54,215 bases of DNA from Mycobacterium colombiense (GCF_003284935.1 NZ_QMEV01000035.1:1-54215); one strand, 5' to 3'. Positions 1-7,638 are shown, counted from the first letter of the stretch. Numbers and translations are program-made. The notes: a model not told the origin generated them from the sequence alone.

Positions 1-71
1 CACCAACCCATCACGACGACCCAACCCCGCCGGCGAACAACGCAACCGATACACCAACTCCCGCAGATCAG

Positions 72-725
72 TTAACCGCCAATAGGGTCGGTGCGCGGGT
101 GCCCGCAAAACAGCCACGCCACGAACCGGCCCATTTCAGAAGCCCAGGCACGCTGCCGGTCAAGCGTTCCAAGGAACTCCCAAACCGCCTCTGGCATCCA
201 ATCGTCATCGCCAGTCAGCTCCCCATTCAGCCAACGGATTGCCCATGCCTGGTCCCACCGTGCAGATCGGCCACGCCGTGACGGAAGCCGAAACCACAGA
301 CAGCGACCGCGGCCGCGGGGCCAACGTGGATCCACCTCACCAAGCTCAGACACCAGATCAATATCCGCGAAGGGGACGCCCGGACGCACGACGGTGGGAT
401 AGGGAAACGTCGTGGACACACTCACGCGCTTATCACAAGCCAGTGCCCCAATGGCCCGGTGCAAACTCACCCGCTCACTGCGTGGCGCGTTGTCATCAAC
501 CAAATCCAGCAGATCGATGGTGTACCACCGCCACCGCGCCCGCCATTCAGGCAGATACAGATCGTTTTCGCGGCGGTCGTGCAGCGCAGTCAACACCTGG
601 CGCTGACGCACCCCCAGACCCCGCGACACAGCTGCCATCTTAAGTGTTGCTTGATCAGAAAAGGTGGCACCCGCGGTCCAGAGAATAGAGCCTGCCCCAT
701 CCAACCGGCCCAGGGGACTGGACAA
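72..725 (-). CDS. Hypothetical protein, possible winged-helix N-terminus
   Basis: I do not recognise a named family. The outermost reading starts at a TTG (218 codons). An ATG at 638 (MAAVSRGLG) is an equally plausible start, because the conserved-looking part (LGVRQRQVLTAL, then an Arg/Trp-rich segment) begins there. The early GVRQRQVLTAL...RRAIGAL pattern resembles an N-terminal helix-turn-helix used to replace the missing DNA-binding part in small plasmid proteins, but this is inference. The middle is basic and the C-terminus is Trp-rich, with no signal peptide or membrane segment. The gene points left, like the genes at 1.2-4.5 kb, but is separated from them by a gap and a divergent small gene. 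Codon use is GC-rich at third positions, supporting a real gene. Confidence 0.6.
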   Translation of the reverse strand: MSSPLGRLDGAGSILWTAGATFSDQATLKMAAVSRGLGVRQRQVLTALHDRRENDLYLPEWRARWRWYTIDLLDLVDDNAPRSERVSLHRAIGALACDKRVSVSTTFPYPTVVRPGVPFADIDLVSELGEVDPRWPRGRGRCLWFRLPSRRGRSARWDQAWAIRWLNGELTGDDDWMPEAVWEFLGTLDRQRAWASEMGRFVAWLFCGHPRTDPIGG

Positions 726-937
726 ATCCCGAACTGTCCTGCCACCCAGCGAAACTCAGGAAGGAACGCGGATTGATCAATTCCGCCTAACGTAGTGACC
801 CATGGCAATCAGCTCGAAGTCCTCTTGAGAAGGGGCCACGGGCCCTCGAAACTAAAAACCGCCCCCCACGCCGTTGCCGGGCGTAGGAGGCAGTCCAAGC
901 AGTTCCCCAGCATTCCAACAACACTCAAGGAACTTTC

Positions 938-1138
938 ATGATGGTAGACCCCGATGACCACCGACAAAACTCGTTTCCAGCAAAACGAGCCACCGACCCC
1001 CGACTGGCCTTAGCCCTGGCGGCCTCCTGCGCCGCCCTGGCCGCATACACCACCGACTGGCCCACCGCGGTCCACATCTTCGCCCTGGTTCTAAGCCTCT
1101 TCACTCCCCAGCACAAACCCCCCAGCGCTGACGAGTAA
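938..1138 (+). CDS. Small membrane protein
   Basis: A 66-residue protein with a polar N-terminus, then a hydrophobic stretch at about residues 24-56 that could form one or two membrane helices, and a short polar tail. An AAGGA-type ribosome binding site precedes tandem ATG codons (938 and 941). Third codon positions are GC-rich, which favours this frame over overlapping frames. It looks architecturally like the 65-residue protein at 35167-35364: polar head, Ala-rich helix, a Y-x-T/N-D element and a second helix. Function is unknown. The 210 bases between this gene and the gene at 72-725 show no further coding signal. Confidence 0.5.
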   Translation: MMVDPDDHRQNSFPAKRATDPRLALALAASCAALAAYTTDWPTAVHIFALVLSLFTPQHKPPSADE

Positions 1139-1237
1139 CAGTTAGCCGCCGAATCCGTGGCACCGCGACGACACCGTAACGCCTAACGCAGTCCCAATCG
1201 CCGCCCAAGTCGCACCCCGCCGGCGGCAACGGCCCCA

Positions 1238-1342
1238 TCAGGGCCGTAACACCTCGTTGACGATGCGCAGCACCACCAGCGCCCACCGCTGCTCCACCGC
1301 AGTCAACAGCTCGAAGCGTGAATCACCGAGGTCTCGGCGCAT
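1238..1342 (-). CDS. Very small ORF, 34 residues
   Basis: An ATG at 1342 opens a 34-codon frame (MRRDLGDSRFELL...VNEVLRP) with GC-rich third positions and an amphipathic helical look. Its ATG overlaps a TGA as TGATG, an arrangement common in this leftward gene set. An in-frame ATG further upstream would add 12 residues. No family is recognised, and a chance ORF cannot be excluded. Confidence 0.3.
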   Translation of the reverse strand: MRRDLGDSRFELLTAVEQRWALVVLRIVNEVLRP

Positions 1343-1386
1343 CAGGCGACCAGGGTGAGGACCTGGTCGCCGCATTGGGCACAGGG

Positions 1387-1659
1387 TCAGGTGTCGTACT
1401 CGACCAGGCCGTCGAGTTCACGGTGCGCGTAGGCGTGCAGCCGATCCATGTAGTCCAGGATTTCGCCCGGCTCGCCTTCGAGCACAGTGCCGTCACCGTT
1501 GGCGTTGAACAGCCCCAGCGCATGCCCCGAGGTGACACCCACTGACCATGGGTCGGCCGGGTCTGGCGCGGGCAGATTCCACTCGTCGGGTGCCGTCTCA
1601 CGCGTCACCAGTTGGTAGTTGCCGCTGCGGGCGTCTCCCCACTCGTAATGACTGCTCAC
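1387..1659 (-). CDS. Hypothetical protein
   Basis: A 90-residue acidic protein with a Trp/Tyr-rich N-terminus (MSSHYEWGDARSGNY). The pattern near residues 46-65, GLFNANGDGTVLEGEPGEIL, is reminiscent of small phage-type proteins, but no family is recognised. Its ATG overlaps the stop of the upstream gene (ATGA at 1656-1659), so the two are translationally coupled. Past its TGA the same frame stays open for 13 more codons and encodes a CxxC motif (see findings). Confidence 0.65.
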   Translation of the reverse strand: MSSHYEWGDARSGNYQLVTRETAPDEWNLPAPDPADPWSVGVTSGHALGLFNANGDGTVLEGEPGEILDYMDRLHAYAHRELDGLVEYDT

Positions 1660-1916
1660 GCGGACGCCCGCTCACTGTTATAGCGGGGCGGGTCGAAGAA
1701 CTCGGCCGCCGGGTCGGGACTGGCGTCGAAGACCGTGATCTGGCTGCGTTCTAGCCCCTGGAATCCGTCGTTGTTCAGCTCGGCCAGGCCGTCGCCGAGG
1801 TCACATTCATCGGGGTCGAAGTCCGCCGGCACCCGCACCTTCACCCGGTGCCGTGATTCTTCGACCCATTCGATCACCACTGTCTTAGGTTGCTGCTCAA
1901 CGTGATTCGCTATCAC
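1656..1916 (-). CDS. Hypothetical protein
   Basis: An 86-residue acidic protein starting MIANHVEQQP, with a VRVPADFDPDE segment near the middle. It overlaps the genes on both sides by four bases (ATGA at 1913-1916 and 1656-1659) and is therefore the middle member of a coupled leftward operon that begins with the clamp-like gene at 3104. The basic-to-acidic pattern EWVEESRHRVKVRVPADFD is common in small phage and plasmid proteins that accompany replication genes, but no function can be assigned. Confidence 0.65.
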   Translation of the reverse strand: MIANHVEQQPKTVVIEWVEESRHRVKVRVPADFDPDECDLGDGLAELNNDGFQGLERSQITVFDASPDPAAEFFDPPRYNSERASA

Positions 1917-2344
1917 TGCGCCTCACCGTGCTCGAAGGGGCAGCAATCCGATGTGTGGTCGACGTGCTGGTACCCACGCGCGCAGTGGTAGGAATCTGCC
2001 TGCCGCGCCGCCCCAGCGTCGTCGTGCGCACGGCTCAGGAGCCCGTTGAGATCCGCCAGCCGCACGATAAAGCTGCCTCGCACGTCCAGTCCGCTGCCGT
2101 AAGCCTGGCGGGGCAGCCTGCCGACCGCAACACACAGCTCGGAGTCATCGTCGAACGGCGGCTCTGGCCGGGTCTTGGTGAAATCGACCGCCAGCCACGT
2201 GCGTTCACGCTCGATCAGCCATGTCCTCACCACCTCGACCGCGCGCCGCTCGCCCGCCGCGCGTGCCTGGTCCTGGCGGGCGAGCAGCGCGGGCTGCTGC
2301 GGAGCGGTGGCAGCCCCGGCCGCCGCTCCACGCGGGTTTGTCAT
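1913..2344 (-). CDS. Hypothetical protein downstream of the clamp gene
   Basis: About 143 residues from an ATG at 2344 (MTNPRGAAAG). This start sits ten bases after the stop of the clamp-like gene, with GGTGACG between. Longer in-frame starts would overlap that gene and were not chosen. The N-terminus is Ala-rich. The middle holds a helical segment rich in Arg and Glu (VVRTWLIERERTW). The C-terminus carries several Cys and His residues (YHCARGYQHVDHTSDCCPFEH), suggesting a metal site. It lies in the clamp operon; the role is unknown. Confidence 0.6.
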   Translation of the reverse strand: MTNPRGAAAGAATAPQQPALLARQDQARAAGERRAVEVVRTWLIERERTWLAVDFTKTRPEPPFDDDSELCVAVGRLPRQAYGSGLDVRGSFIVRLADLNGLLSRAHDDAGAARQADSYHCARGYQHVDHTSDCCPFEHGEAQ

Positions 2345-2354
2345 CGTCGTCACC

Positions 2355-3104
2355 TCAGCGCACCCCCGCAGTGCCGCTGACGGCCACGCCGGCGGACTCG
2401 TCGAGCCAGCTGGGCCGGTGGAACGTCCATTCGTCACCCGGGGGCCGTACGGGCATCAGCAGCCCGAAGAAGTCCTCACCAATCCGGATCGCGGTCGGGC
2501 CGGGCTTGCCGCTCGACGTCACCGATGGGAACACGACCATCTGCACGCCGCTGGCCTGCTCATCAGCACGTGCCTGGGTGAAACGCTTCAGGTAGCCCGG
2601 GGTGTATCCCATCCCGACAATGCCACCCATCCGTGAGGCATCCGCCGGCACTAGTTGCCGCCACTTCGGGAACTGGACGTCCAGGCCGCGCACGGTCATT
2701 GCTTCTCCGGTGCTGAATCGGAACGTCACCAGCGCACCCGCGTCGGCGACCTCGACGGTCACCTCACGCGTAGTCTCATCCCGCTTGACCGTCTTGGCCA
2801 TCTTTACCAGCGCCTTCGCATCCGCTCCCGCGACCATCACTGTGAATGCCTCCCCGGAGTACTCCACTCGCGAAGCGCCCAGCACAAACCGATCCGTCGC
2901 GACCGCCACCAGCTGATCCGCCCCGAACTCCAGACGCACCGCCTCCAGAAACGGCAGCTTCGCCGACGCCGGAGCCGCGAACAGCAGCGCATCGAACACG
3001 GCGGTGAATAACGCCTTGGCCTTCAACGTGTTGACGACCGGCATCGCCGCACCCTCCACCGAGGCCTCCCCGACGTCGGCCGGGTTGTCCAGAACAGCTG
3101 TCAT
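2355..3104 (-). CDS. DNA polymerase III beta-clamp-like protein
   Basis: A 249-residue protein resembling the sliding clamp, the ring that tethers replicative polymerase to DNA. Evidence is the clamp-like pattern of strands, with LVAVATDRFVLG around residues 65-80, and the C-terminal signature IRIGEDFFGLLMPVR, which matches the end of bacterial DnaN. It is shorter than DnaN (about 370-400 residues), so it probably has two rather than three clamp domains, as in short phage and plasmid clamps. The start is ATG 3104, preceded by AAAGGGGAG; a longer frame to 3188 lacks support. It opens the leftward operon 3104-1387. It is preceded by a long leader and a promoter duplicated upstream of the DUF4192 gene. 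Assignment is by motif; the partner polymerase is not in the window. Confidence 0.7.
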   Translation of the reverse strand: MTAVLDNPADVGEASVEGAAMPVVNTLKAKALFTAVFDALLFAAPASAKLPFLEAVRLEFGADQLVAVATDRFVLGASRVEYSGEAFTVMVAGADAKALVKMAKTVKRDETTREVTVEVADAGALVTFRFSTGEAMTVRGLDVQFPKWRQLVPADASRMGGIVGMGYTPGYLKRFTQARADEQASGVQMVVFPSVTSSGKPGPTAIRIGEDFFGLLMPVRPPGDEWTFHRPSWLDESAGVAVSGTAGVR

Positions 3105-3229
3105 GCCACTCCCCTTTCGTGGGAATCTCGGGCCGACCCGACTGGCCTGCCCAACACCACCGACACTACCAACGCCCACCGACAACAACGAGCTGGCGAC
3201 GACGACGACGAACGAAGAAGAAATGAGGC

Positions 3230-3415
3230 GATGCAGCGAAGATTGACCAGAATCGCCGAGGTACTTTGACAGATACCCGGCGTGTCGCGTACCGGTGTCA
3301 AACTAGCTGCCCGCCGAAATCGCCACTCTTCCAACGCAATTACGGCTCGGCATGCCTGCGCGACCTGTTGTTAAACAACACTGGCCACCTTGTCAATCTT
3401 CACTGCATCTCGACA
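3230..3415. repeat. 186-bp direct repeat, copy A (leader/promoter)
   Basis: This segment is repeated at 4660-4845, offset exactly 1430 bp, with only about seven differences. Both copies sit immediately upstream of leftward genes (the clamp-like gene here). The copy contains a strong minus-strand promoter, a 15-bp palindrome over its -10 box, and a second inverted pair TTTGACA/TGTCAAA (3267-3302) in the transcribed leader. Trinucleotide runs flank it: CAC repeats from about 3415 and GAC/GAA repeats at about 3200-3225. Confidence 0.9.
3366..3396 (-). promoter_or_regulatory. Promoter with operator palindrome for the clamp gene
   Basis: On the minus strand there is a perfect -35 TTGACA (3396-3391), a 17-base spacer and a -10 TAACAA (3373-3368). 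The palindrome TGTTGTT-A-AACAACA (3366-3380) covers the -10, so a repressor bound there would block polymerase. The predicted transcript starts near 3361, giving a leader of about 250 bases before the ATG at 3104. Confidence 0.6.
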
Positions 3416-3457
3416 CCACCACCACCACCACACCCGCACTCCCGCATACGGATTGAC

Positions 3458-3490
3458 CACTACCCCAGCCCCGTGCCGGGTGGGGTAGTG
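3458..3490 (-). terminator. Hairpin terminator after the DUF4192 gene
   Basis: CACTACCCCA (3458-3467) and TGGGGTAGTG (3481-3490) form a perfect ten-pair stem with further GC pairing inside the loop. It lies 70 bases past the stop of the leftward DUF4192 gene and upstream of the next promoter. There is no clear T tract, as is common for mycobacterial terminators. Confidence 0.5.
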
Positions 3491-3561
3491 AACCGCATTG
3501 CGGGTTGGCAGGGTGCGATCAGCGCCAGGCATATCCGCACCCCGCGACCTCCGGGCAAGGG

Positions 3562-4527
3562 TCAAATCACCAGCGCTGAGACATGGTGCTGGATTAGGTT
3601 GCGAATCTCTTCAGGCCGCACTCCGTTCTGCAGCGCGCAATCCAGCAATCCGGCCATCCGATGAGCTGGATCGTCTGCCAACGCCGCCTCGAGCGCGACG
3701 CCAGCTAGCGGCCCTTCGCCCCGCGAAAATGCGCTGAATCCGACGAGGCACAAGGCTTCGGATCGGTAGGGCTGTGGCAGGACCCGCGCCAGCTGGCTCC
3801 ACAGCATCTCGGCTGCGCTCGCTTCGTGTGAGTCCACCAACGTAAACAGCGCATCTCGCACCCGCACGTCGCCCAGCGATGCGCCGATGTCCGCCAGCTC
3901 GGCATTCGACAAGACGGCGCCCTGGCCCACGCGACGCACCGCAGCCACCGCCTGGCGCACCGATACGGGCACGTCATCCACCGCGCCGCCAGCACCGTCC
4001 AGCATGGGCGCCACCGCAGCGGCGCGCTGAACATCAACGGCCACAATCGCTCTTAGCTCATCCCGCGTCTCATACATCCGGCGTCCCGCGACCACCGCTG
4101 CCGCCGCGGCGGCCGAAGACGCTGGATCGTCGAGCACACCGGACTTGCCACACCGGTCCACACATTGCCACCGTCCACCCGCCTCGACTCGGTCCAACAT
4201 CACGGCATCCAGAAGGCGCACGCCCGCCGCTTCCAGCGCCTCTCCCAACCTTGCCGCCATGCCAGCAAAGCGCTCCGCGCACATCTCGCACGAGCTGCTC
4301 GGCGTCGACACGAACACCGCCAGGGCGCCATCGGCACCACTGCGCCCCACCAACGACGCCAACCTCTCCAGCGCATTCGACGCCGCGACGTCGCTGAGAT
4401 CCACACGCAGAACGCAACTCACGCAGCCACCCTGTACGGCCGCCACCACCAGCGACTCCACAGGCCGAAACCCAAGCACTCCCACCAGATTCCGAACGAC
4501 GTCACCAATGGACTTGGTTGAATACAT
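3562..4527 (-). CDS. DUF4192 family protein
   Basis: A 321-residue protein. The opening SIGDVVRNLVGVLGFRPVESLVV is the typical start of DUF4192 (small actinobacterial proteins that begin with a 'lvpyllGf.P..SlVvv' motif). The C-terminal RGEGPLAGVALEAALADDPAHRMAGLL is also typical of the family. The biochemical role of the family is unknown to me. The start is ATG 4527 with GGGGGAG upstream. Four Cys residues (CEMCAERF and the QCVDRCG segment) could bind metal. It has its own copy of the regulated promoter/leader that precedes the clamp gene, so both genes are probably induced together. Confidence 0.75.
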   Translation of the reverse strand: MYSTKSIGDVVRNLVGVLGFRPVESLVVAAVQGGCVSCVLRVDLSDVAASNALERLASLVGRSGADGALAVFVSTPSSSCEMCAERFAGMAARLGEALEAAGVRLLDAVMLDRVEAGGRWQCVDRCGKSGVLDDPASSAAAAAAVVAGRRMYETRDELRAIVAVDVQRAAAVAPMLDGAGGAVDDVPVSVRQAVAAVRRVGQGAVLSNAELADIGASLGDVRVRDALFTLVDSHEASAAEMLWSQLARVLPQPYRSEALCLVGFSAFSRGEGPLAGVALEAALADDPAHRMAGLLDCALQNGVRPEEIRNLIQHHVSALVI

Positions 4528-4659
4528 CTTGCGCTCCCCCTTTGGGAATTGTGGGCCAGCCCCAATGACCTGCCCTTACAACACCGATCGTATCGGCAGC
4601 CACCGACAACAACGACGCTATCGCGGCTACTGCTGGTGGTGGTGGGTGGTGGTTGAGGA

Positions 4660-4845
4660 GATGCAGCGAAGATTGACCAGAATCGCCGAGGTACTTTGAC
4701 AGATACCCGGCGTGTCGCGTACCGGTGTCAAACTAGCTGCCCGCCGAAATCGCCACTCTCCCGGAGCAATTACGGCTCGGCATGCCTGCGCGACCTGTTG
4801 TTAAACAACACTGACCACCTTGTCAATCCTCACTGCATCTCGACA
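4660..4845. repeat. 186-bp direct repeat, copy B (leader/promoter)
   Basis: Second copy of the segment at 3230-3415, placed upstream of the DUF4192 gene. The promoter, the palindrome and the TTTGACA/TGTCAAA inverted pair are all conserved. The bases between the repeat and the gene also resemble those before the clamp gene (CTTTGGGAATTGTGGGCC against CTTTCGTGGGAATCTCGGGCC). The duplication therefore covered the entire leader of about 300 bp, and only the trinucleotide runs diverged (GGT repeats at about 4631-4654 here). Confidence 0.9.
4796..4826 (-). promoter_or_regulatory. Promoter with operator palindrome for DUF4192
   Basis: The same elements as at 3366-3396: -35 TTGACA (4826-4821), 17-base spacer, -10 TAACAA (4803-4798). 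The palindrome TGTTGTTAAACAACA (4796-4810) covers the -10. Conservation of all elements in both copies supports function. Confidence 0.6.
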
Positions 4846-4886
4846 ACAACAACAGTGGTTAATGCTGCTTTTCGGACTGCACCCCC

Positions 4887-4914
4887 ACCCCACGCCTGTG
4901 CCGGGTGGGGTTTT
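4887..4914. terminator. GC hairpin followed by a T run
   Basis: ACCCCAC (4887-4893) pairs with GTGGGGT (4905-4911), followed on the plus strand by TTTT. It lies between the DUF4192 promoter region and the 3' end of the leftward tRNA-Lys gene. No plus-strand gene precedes it, so it may serve leftward transcription from the tRNA or be a relic. Confidence 0.35.
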
Positions 4915-5040
4915 AACACTGCCGGCGGCCCGGCTGGATGCTTAACGGGTGGTTGAGCATCGCCACCGTTGGTGGCCGTAGGCGTGAGGACACACCGCAG
5001 CGTTAGTAACTGAAAAACGCTGCCCTCGTCGGAAAAACTG

Positions 5041-5113
5041 TGCCCCCGCGGAGACTCGAACTCCGGACCCGCAGATTAAAAGTCAGCTGCTCTACCAACT
5101 GAGCTACGGAGGC
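5041..5113 (-). tRNA. tRNA-Lys (anticodon UUU)
   Basis: On the minus strand the sequence folds as a 73-nt tRNA. The acceptor stem is GCCTCCG/CGGGGGC with discriminator A. The D arm is GCTCAGTTGGTAGAGC. The anticodon loop CTTTTAA has anticodon TTT (Lys). The T arm is CGGAG-TTCGAGT-CTCCG. CCA is not encoded. One oddity is that the anticodon stem pairs GCTGA with TCTGC, leaving a T-T mismatch in the middle where most tRNA-Lys have a pair. A short T run (GTTTTTCC) follows the 3' end. A tRNA gene on such an element may offset its codon use or mark an integration site; no second copy of its 3' end is visible in this window. Confidence 0.85.
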
Positions 5114-5128
5114 CTTGGTCGTATCTTT

Positions 5129-5180
5129 ACCTTGACACCCCAAAGCGTAGCAGCGCCGCTTTGGCGCGTCAAGGTATGAT
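5129..5180. promoter_or_regulatory. Divergent tRNA-Lys/TetR control region with long inverted repeat
   Basis: Arms at 5129-5147 and 5157-5175 are inverted copies matching at 17 of 19 positions, with a nine-base spacer. This is a typical size for a TetR-family operator. Rightward, a TATGAT -10 box (5175-5180) lies six bases before the TetR ATG, implying a leaderless mRNA. Leftward, TTGACG (5173-5168), a 17-base spacer and TACGCT form a plausible tRNA promoter inside the same palindrome. The regulator could thus control both itself and the tRNA. Confidence 0.55.
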
Positions 5181-5186
5181 CGTTGC

Positions 5187-5807
5187 ATGCCACCATCTCG
5201 AAAACGCCGCCGCCCAGACGAAACCCAGTCGTTAATCCTCGACGCCGCTCAGGAATTGCTGATCGAGGCCGGGCCGCGGGCGGTCGAAGTACGCGCCGTC
5301 GCCGAGCGCGTCGGCATAACCGACGCCGGTGTCAACCATCACTTCGGTAGCCGCGAAGGGCTGCTCGCAGCTGTGCTGCGTCACAGCAGCGGCCGGATCC
5401 GCGCGGCCGTCGAGGACGCCGCACAGGAGTGGGTGCGCGCCGGCGCGCAGATACCTGAGCTGGTGGACCGTATCGCTGAGGTCTACGCCGACGGATACGG
5501 CGAGCTCGCGATGGCCCTCCACAGCGCGGGATGGCGCGATCACAGCGACGGCATCTTGGAACCTGTCGTTGACGCCCTCCATGCCGCCCGGCGCAAATCC
5601 GGCGGCCGGCGCCCCCCACGCGACGACACCCGCCTCGCCGTCGCCGCTCTGCACCAGGCGCTGGCCACCGAACCCGCCTACGGTGCTGAATTTCGTCGCA
5701 CTGCGGGCATCAAGGAACCCGACGCCAGCCGCCGCCGCCAACTGCGCTGGTGGACACAGACACTGACAGCCGTGCTGGATCTCGACCGGCCAGCCACACG
5801 CGCGTAA
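5187..5807 (+). CDS. TetR family transcriptional regulator
   Basis: A 206-residue regulator. Residues about 12-58 form the TetR DNA-binding domain (ILDAAQELLIEAG...VRAVAERVGITDAGVNHHFGSREGLLAAVL). The C-terminal half is a divergent ligand-binding domain with no recognisable specificity. The start is ATG 5187, directly downstream of a -10 box, so translation is probably leaderless. A long palindrome covers the promoter and suggests autorepression. It diverges from tRNA-Lys. The target may be itself, the tRNA, or the secreted-protein genes that follow. Confidence 0.85.
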   Translation: MPPSRKRRRPDETQSLILDAAQELLIEAGPRAVEVRAVAERVGITDAGVNHHFGSREGLLAAVLRHSSGRIRAAVEDAAQEWVRAGAQIPELVDRIAEVYADGYGELAMALHSAGWRDHSDGILEPVVDALHAARRKSGGRRPPRDDTRLAVAALHQALATEPAYGAEFRRTAGIKEPDASRRRQLRWWTQTLTAVLDLDRPATRA

Positions 5808-5938
5808 CAGGCCATAGCGCCCATCCGTGACCGGCGCGCTGAGGCCGCGCCGCTGTTGCCCGAACTGCAGTTCAGCAAGCTGCCACAGTTGGTAGGTTTA
5901 CTCCACGCACGGCAGACGCGGCGGAGGAGGGCTGTCTC

Positions 5939-7042
5939 GTGGATGCCATCGAGCAGCTGGAGATGCTGTCACAAGAACAGCATCGGCGCTATTTCGATTT
6001 GTTCGGCTCCACCCCCGTCGATGGCGGCGGCTTTGGTGACCTCAGTAGCTACGCTCGCACCCTCAGTCAAGGGACCAACGACACGCGCGCCCAGATAATC
6101 GGGGCGAGGTTCTCAACCGCCGTGGCCGCTTCCTACGCCGTCGCCACACAAGCCGACCATCTCGTTCTGGATGCGACCGCGCGTTCTCACGGTACCTGGG
6201 CCTCTATCACCGATGAGAGCCGTCGGATCAACTTCGAAGGCGCCCGAGCCATCGATGCAAACGCCCGACTCGAGGCGTCCGAGGTCGGCGCCATCCCGGA
6301 CCCGAATTCGCCGGCGGGTCAAGCGCAAATCCTGAGCCGCATCAACGACCACCAAGCCAAAGCTGCCGCCCTCGTGGAACAAGCCGCGACGGCCGAGCAA
6401 GCTTTAGGCGCACGCGCAGCCGCAGCTGGCGAGCAAGGATCGACACCGCGTATACAGGCGGTCGACCAGCACACGTTCAAACAAGATCCCCCACCCCCAC
6501 CCCCGCCTAAGCCCCCAGTCGAGGGCCTCCCACCTGAGGGCGTGCGGCCGCCCGTCGAGGGGCCCCTGACCGAGGGGCCTGCGAGTCGTCCCAGCGCGGT
6601 GGCACGCGGAGGGCGAAGCCTCTATGACCAACACGGCGGTGAGTGGCGCTACTACCCCGGTGACGAATGGCAGCACAATCCGCACTGGGATTACAAACCC
6701 CGCCCGGGGCCGGGCTCTGACTGGGAAAACGTTCCCATTGGCGGGCTACCTCCAGTCAGCGGCCCCTCGATCATCTCCGGTCTGCCGCCGTGGTTGCTCA
6801 ATCCGAATGCGCCCGCACCGCCGGGCGTGATCGGGCCACCACAGAATCCGTTGTTGGCGCCGTTCCCCGGCGCCACCATGCCGGCGCCACCCCCGGCATC
6901 CTCCCCGCCGCCGGCGCCGAGCTTGATCCCCCACATCAGCCCGCCGCACATCGACGTGCCACCGCCGAGCCCCGCCGAAACCGAGGTGGCCGGCGGCGGG
7001 CTACTTCTGTTGCTCCTCCTGGGCGCGGTGGCCATCGCATGA
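5939..7042 (+). CDS. DUF4226-like, proline-rich secreted-type protein
   Basis: A 367-residue protein starting at GTG 5939. Residues 1-165 are helical and resemble the DUF4226 domain found in mycobacterial proteins linked to type VII secretion. Residues about 170-215 are Pro-rich. A C-terminal part carries GGEWRYYPGDEWQHNPHWDY, a motif I know from mycobacterial DUF4226 proteins. The end is again Pro-rich, followed by a short hydrophobic tail with seven consecutive Leu. There is no Sec signal. It overlaps the next gene by ATGA at 7039-7042. Likely role: a secreted or surface effector; activity unknown. Confidence 0.65.
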   Translation: MDAIEQLEMLSQEQHRRYFDLFGSTPVDGGGFGDLSSYARTLSQGTNDTRAQIIGARFSTAVAASYAVATQADHLVLDATARSHGTWASITDESRRINFEGARAIDANARLEASEVGAIPDPNSPAGQAQILSRINDHQAKAAALVEQAATAEQALGARAAAAGEQGSTPRIQAVDQHTFKQDPPPPPPPKPPVEGLPPEGVRPPVEGPLTEGPASRPSAVARGGRSLYDQHGGEWRYYPGDEWQHNPHWDYKPRPGPGSDWENVPIGGLPPVSGPSIISGLPPWLLNPNAPAPPGVIGPPQNPLLAPFPGATMPAPPPASSPPPAPSLIPHISPPHIDVPPPSPAETEVAGGGLLLLLLLGAVAIA

Positions 7043-7638
7043 ACGACGTTTCCCCCATGCCGACCGCGTTTGATCCCACCGCGGTGTCGTCGCTGGCACA
7101 AGAAATCGCCCAGCACGTCGGCCCCTTGCAACATGTGGCCTCCACACACCTGCACCTCTGGTTGCCGGCACTCGCCGTCCCCTCCGCGTGGGCTATCGCC
7201 GACGCTGACGCCCCCGCGGTGACGCGTCTGCTGCTTCGCCGCGTGAACAGCACCAACCACTGGGATGGCTGCGAGGTCCTCAACCTGTACCGGGTACCGG
7301 GCACGGTGCCAGAAGCACTTGTTCTACGTAACGCCGACCGCATCTTGCGCGACAGTCAGGCAACCGAGATCAGCGCTCACCCGGTCGACGTACCGCCGCA
7401 ATACGCAATCGTCGCCACCCGGGCCTCGGGCCGCCTAACCACCGGTAACCGCCAGGTTCTCAGTCACTTCAACAACTACGTCGTCAACAGCGCTGGCGGC
7501 GGGGCACTCATCGAGCAAGCCGTTGTCGTTGGCGCCGACGCCCAGTCGGCCTTAGCCGCGGAGTGCGCCGCATTGACTGAAAACCTGTACCGCTCGCTAC
7601 TTGCCAGCATCGACCGTCCGCACGATCCGAGATTATGA
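7039..7638 (+). CDS. LpqN/LpqT-like protein
   Basis: A 199-residue protein. The start ATG 7039 overlaps the DUF4226 stop, so the two are coupled; longer in-frame starts run back inside the upstream gene. The fold suggested by the sequence (Pro-rich start, WAIADADAP, then ALVLRNADRIL, then a GNRQVLSHFNNYVV strand pair) resembles LpqN/LpqT-type mycobacterial proteins, which are usually lipoproteins. This copy lacks a lipobox and signal peptide, so it is probably cytoplasmic, a fit for a chaperone or immunity partner of the upstream effector. Family call is tentative. Confidence 0.5.
   Translation: MNDVSPMPTAFDPTAVSSLAQEIAQHVGPLQHVASTHLHLWLPALAVPSAWAIADADAPAVTRLLLRRVNSTNHWDGCEVLNLYRVPGTVPEALVLRNADRILRDSQATEISAHPVDVPPQYAIVATRASGRLTTGNRQVLSHFNNYVVNSAGGGALIEQAVVVGADAQSALAAECAALTENLYRSLLASIDRPHDPRL

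Noticed and set aside
3267..3302. TTTGACA...TGTCAAA pair as a second promoter for the clamp gene
   Set aside because: The minus-strand TTGACA here is followed at best by GGTATC or GTATCT at 18-19 bases, much weaker than the promoter at 3366-3396; I keep it only as an inverted repeat in the leader.
5041..5113. tRNA-Lys as an occupied attachment site for the recombinase
   Set aside because: No second copy of the tRNA 3' end was seen in the window, and the recombinase lies 48 kb away with a TnpC-like partner that suggests transposition rather than tRNA integration.
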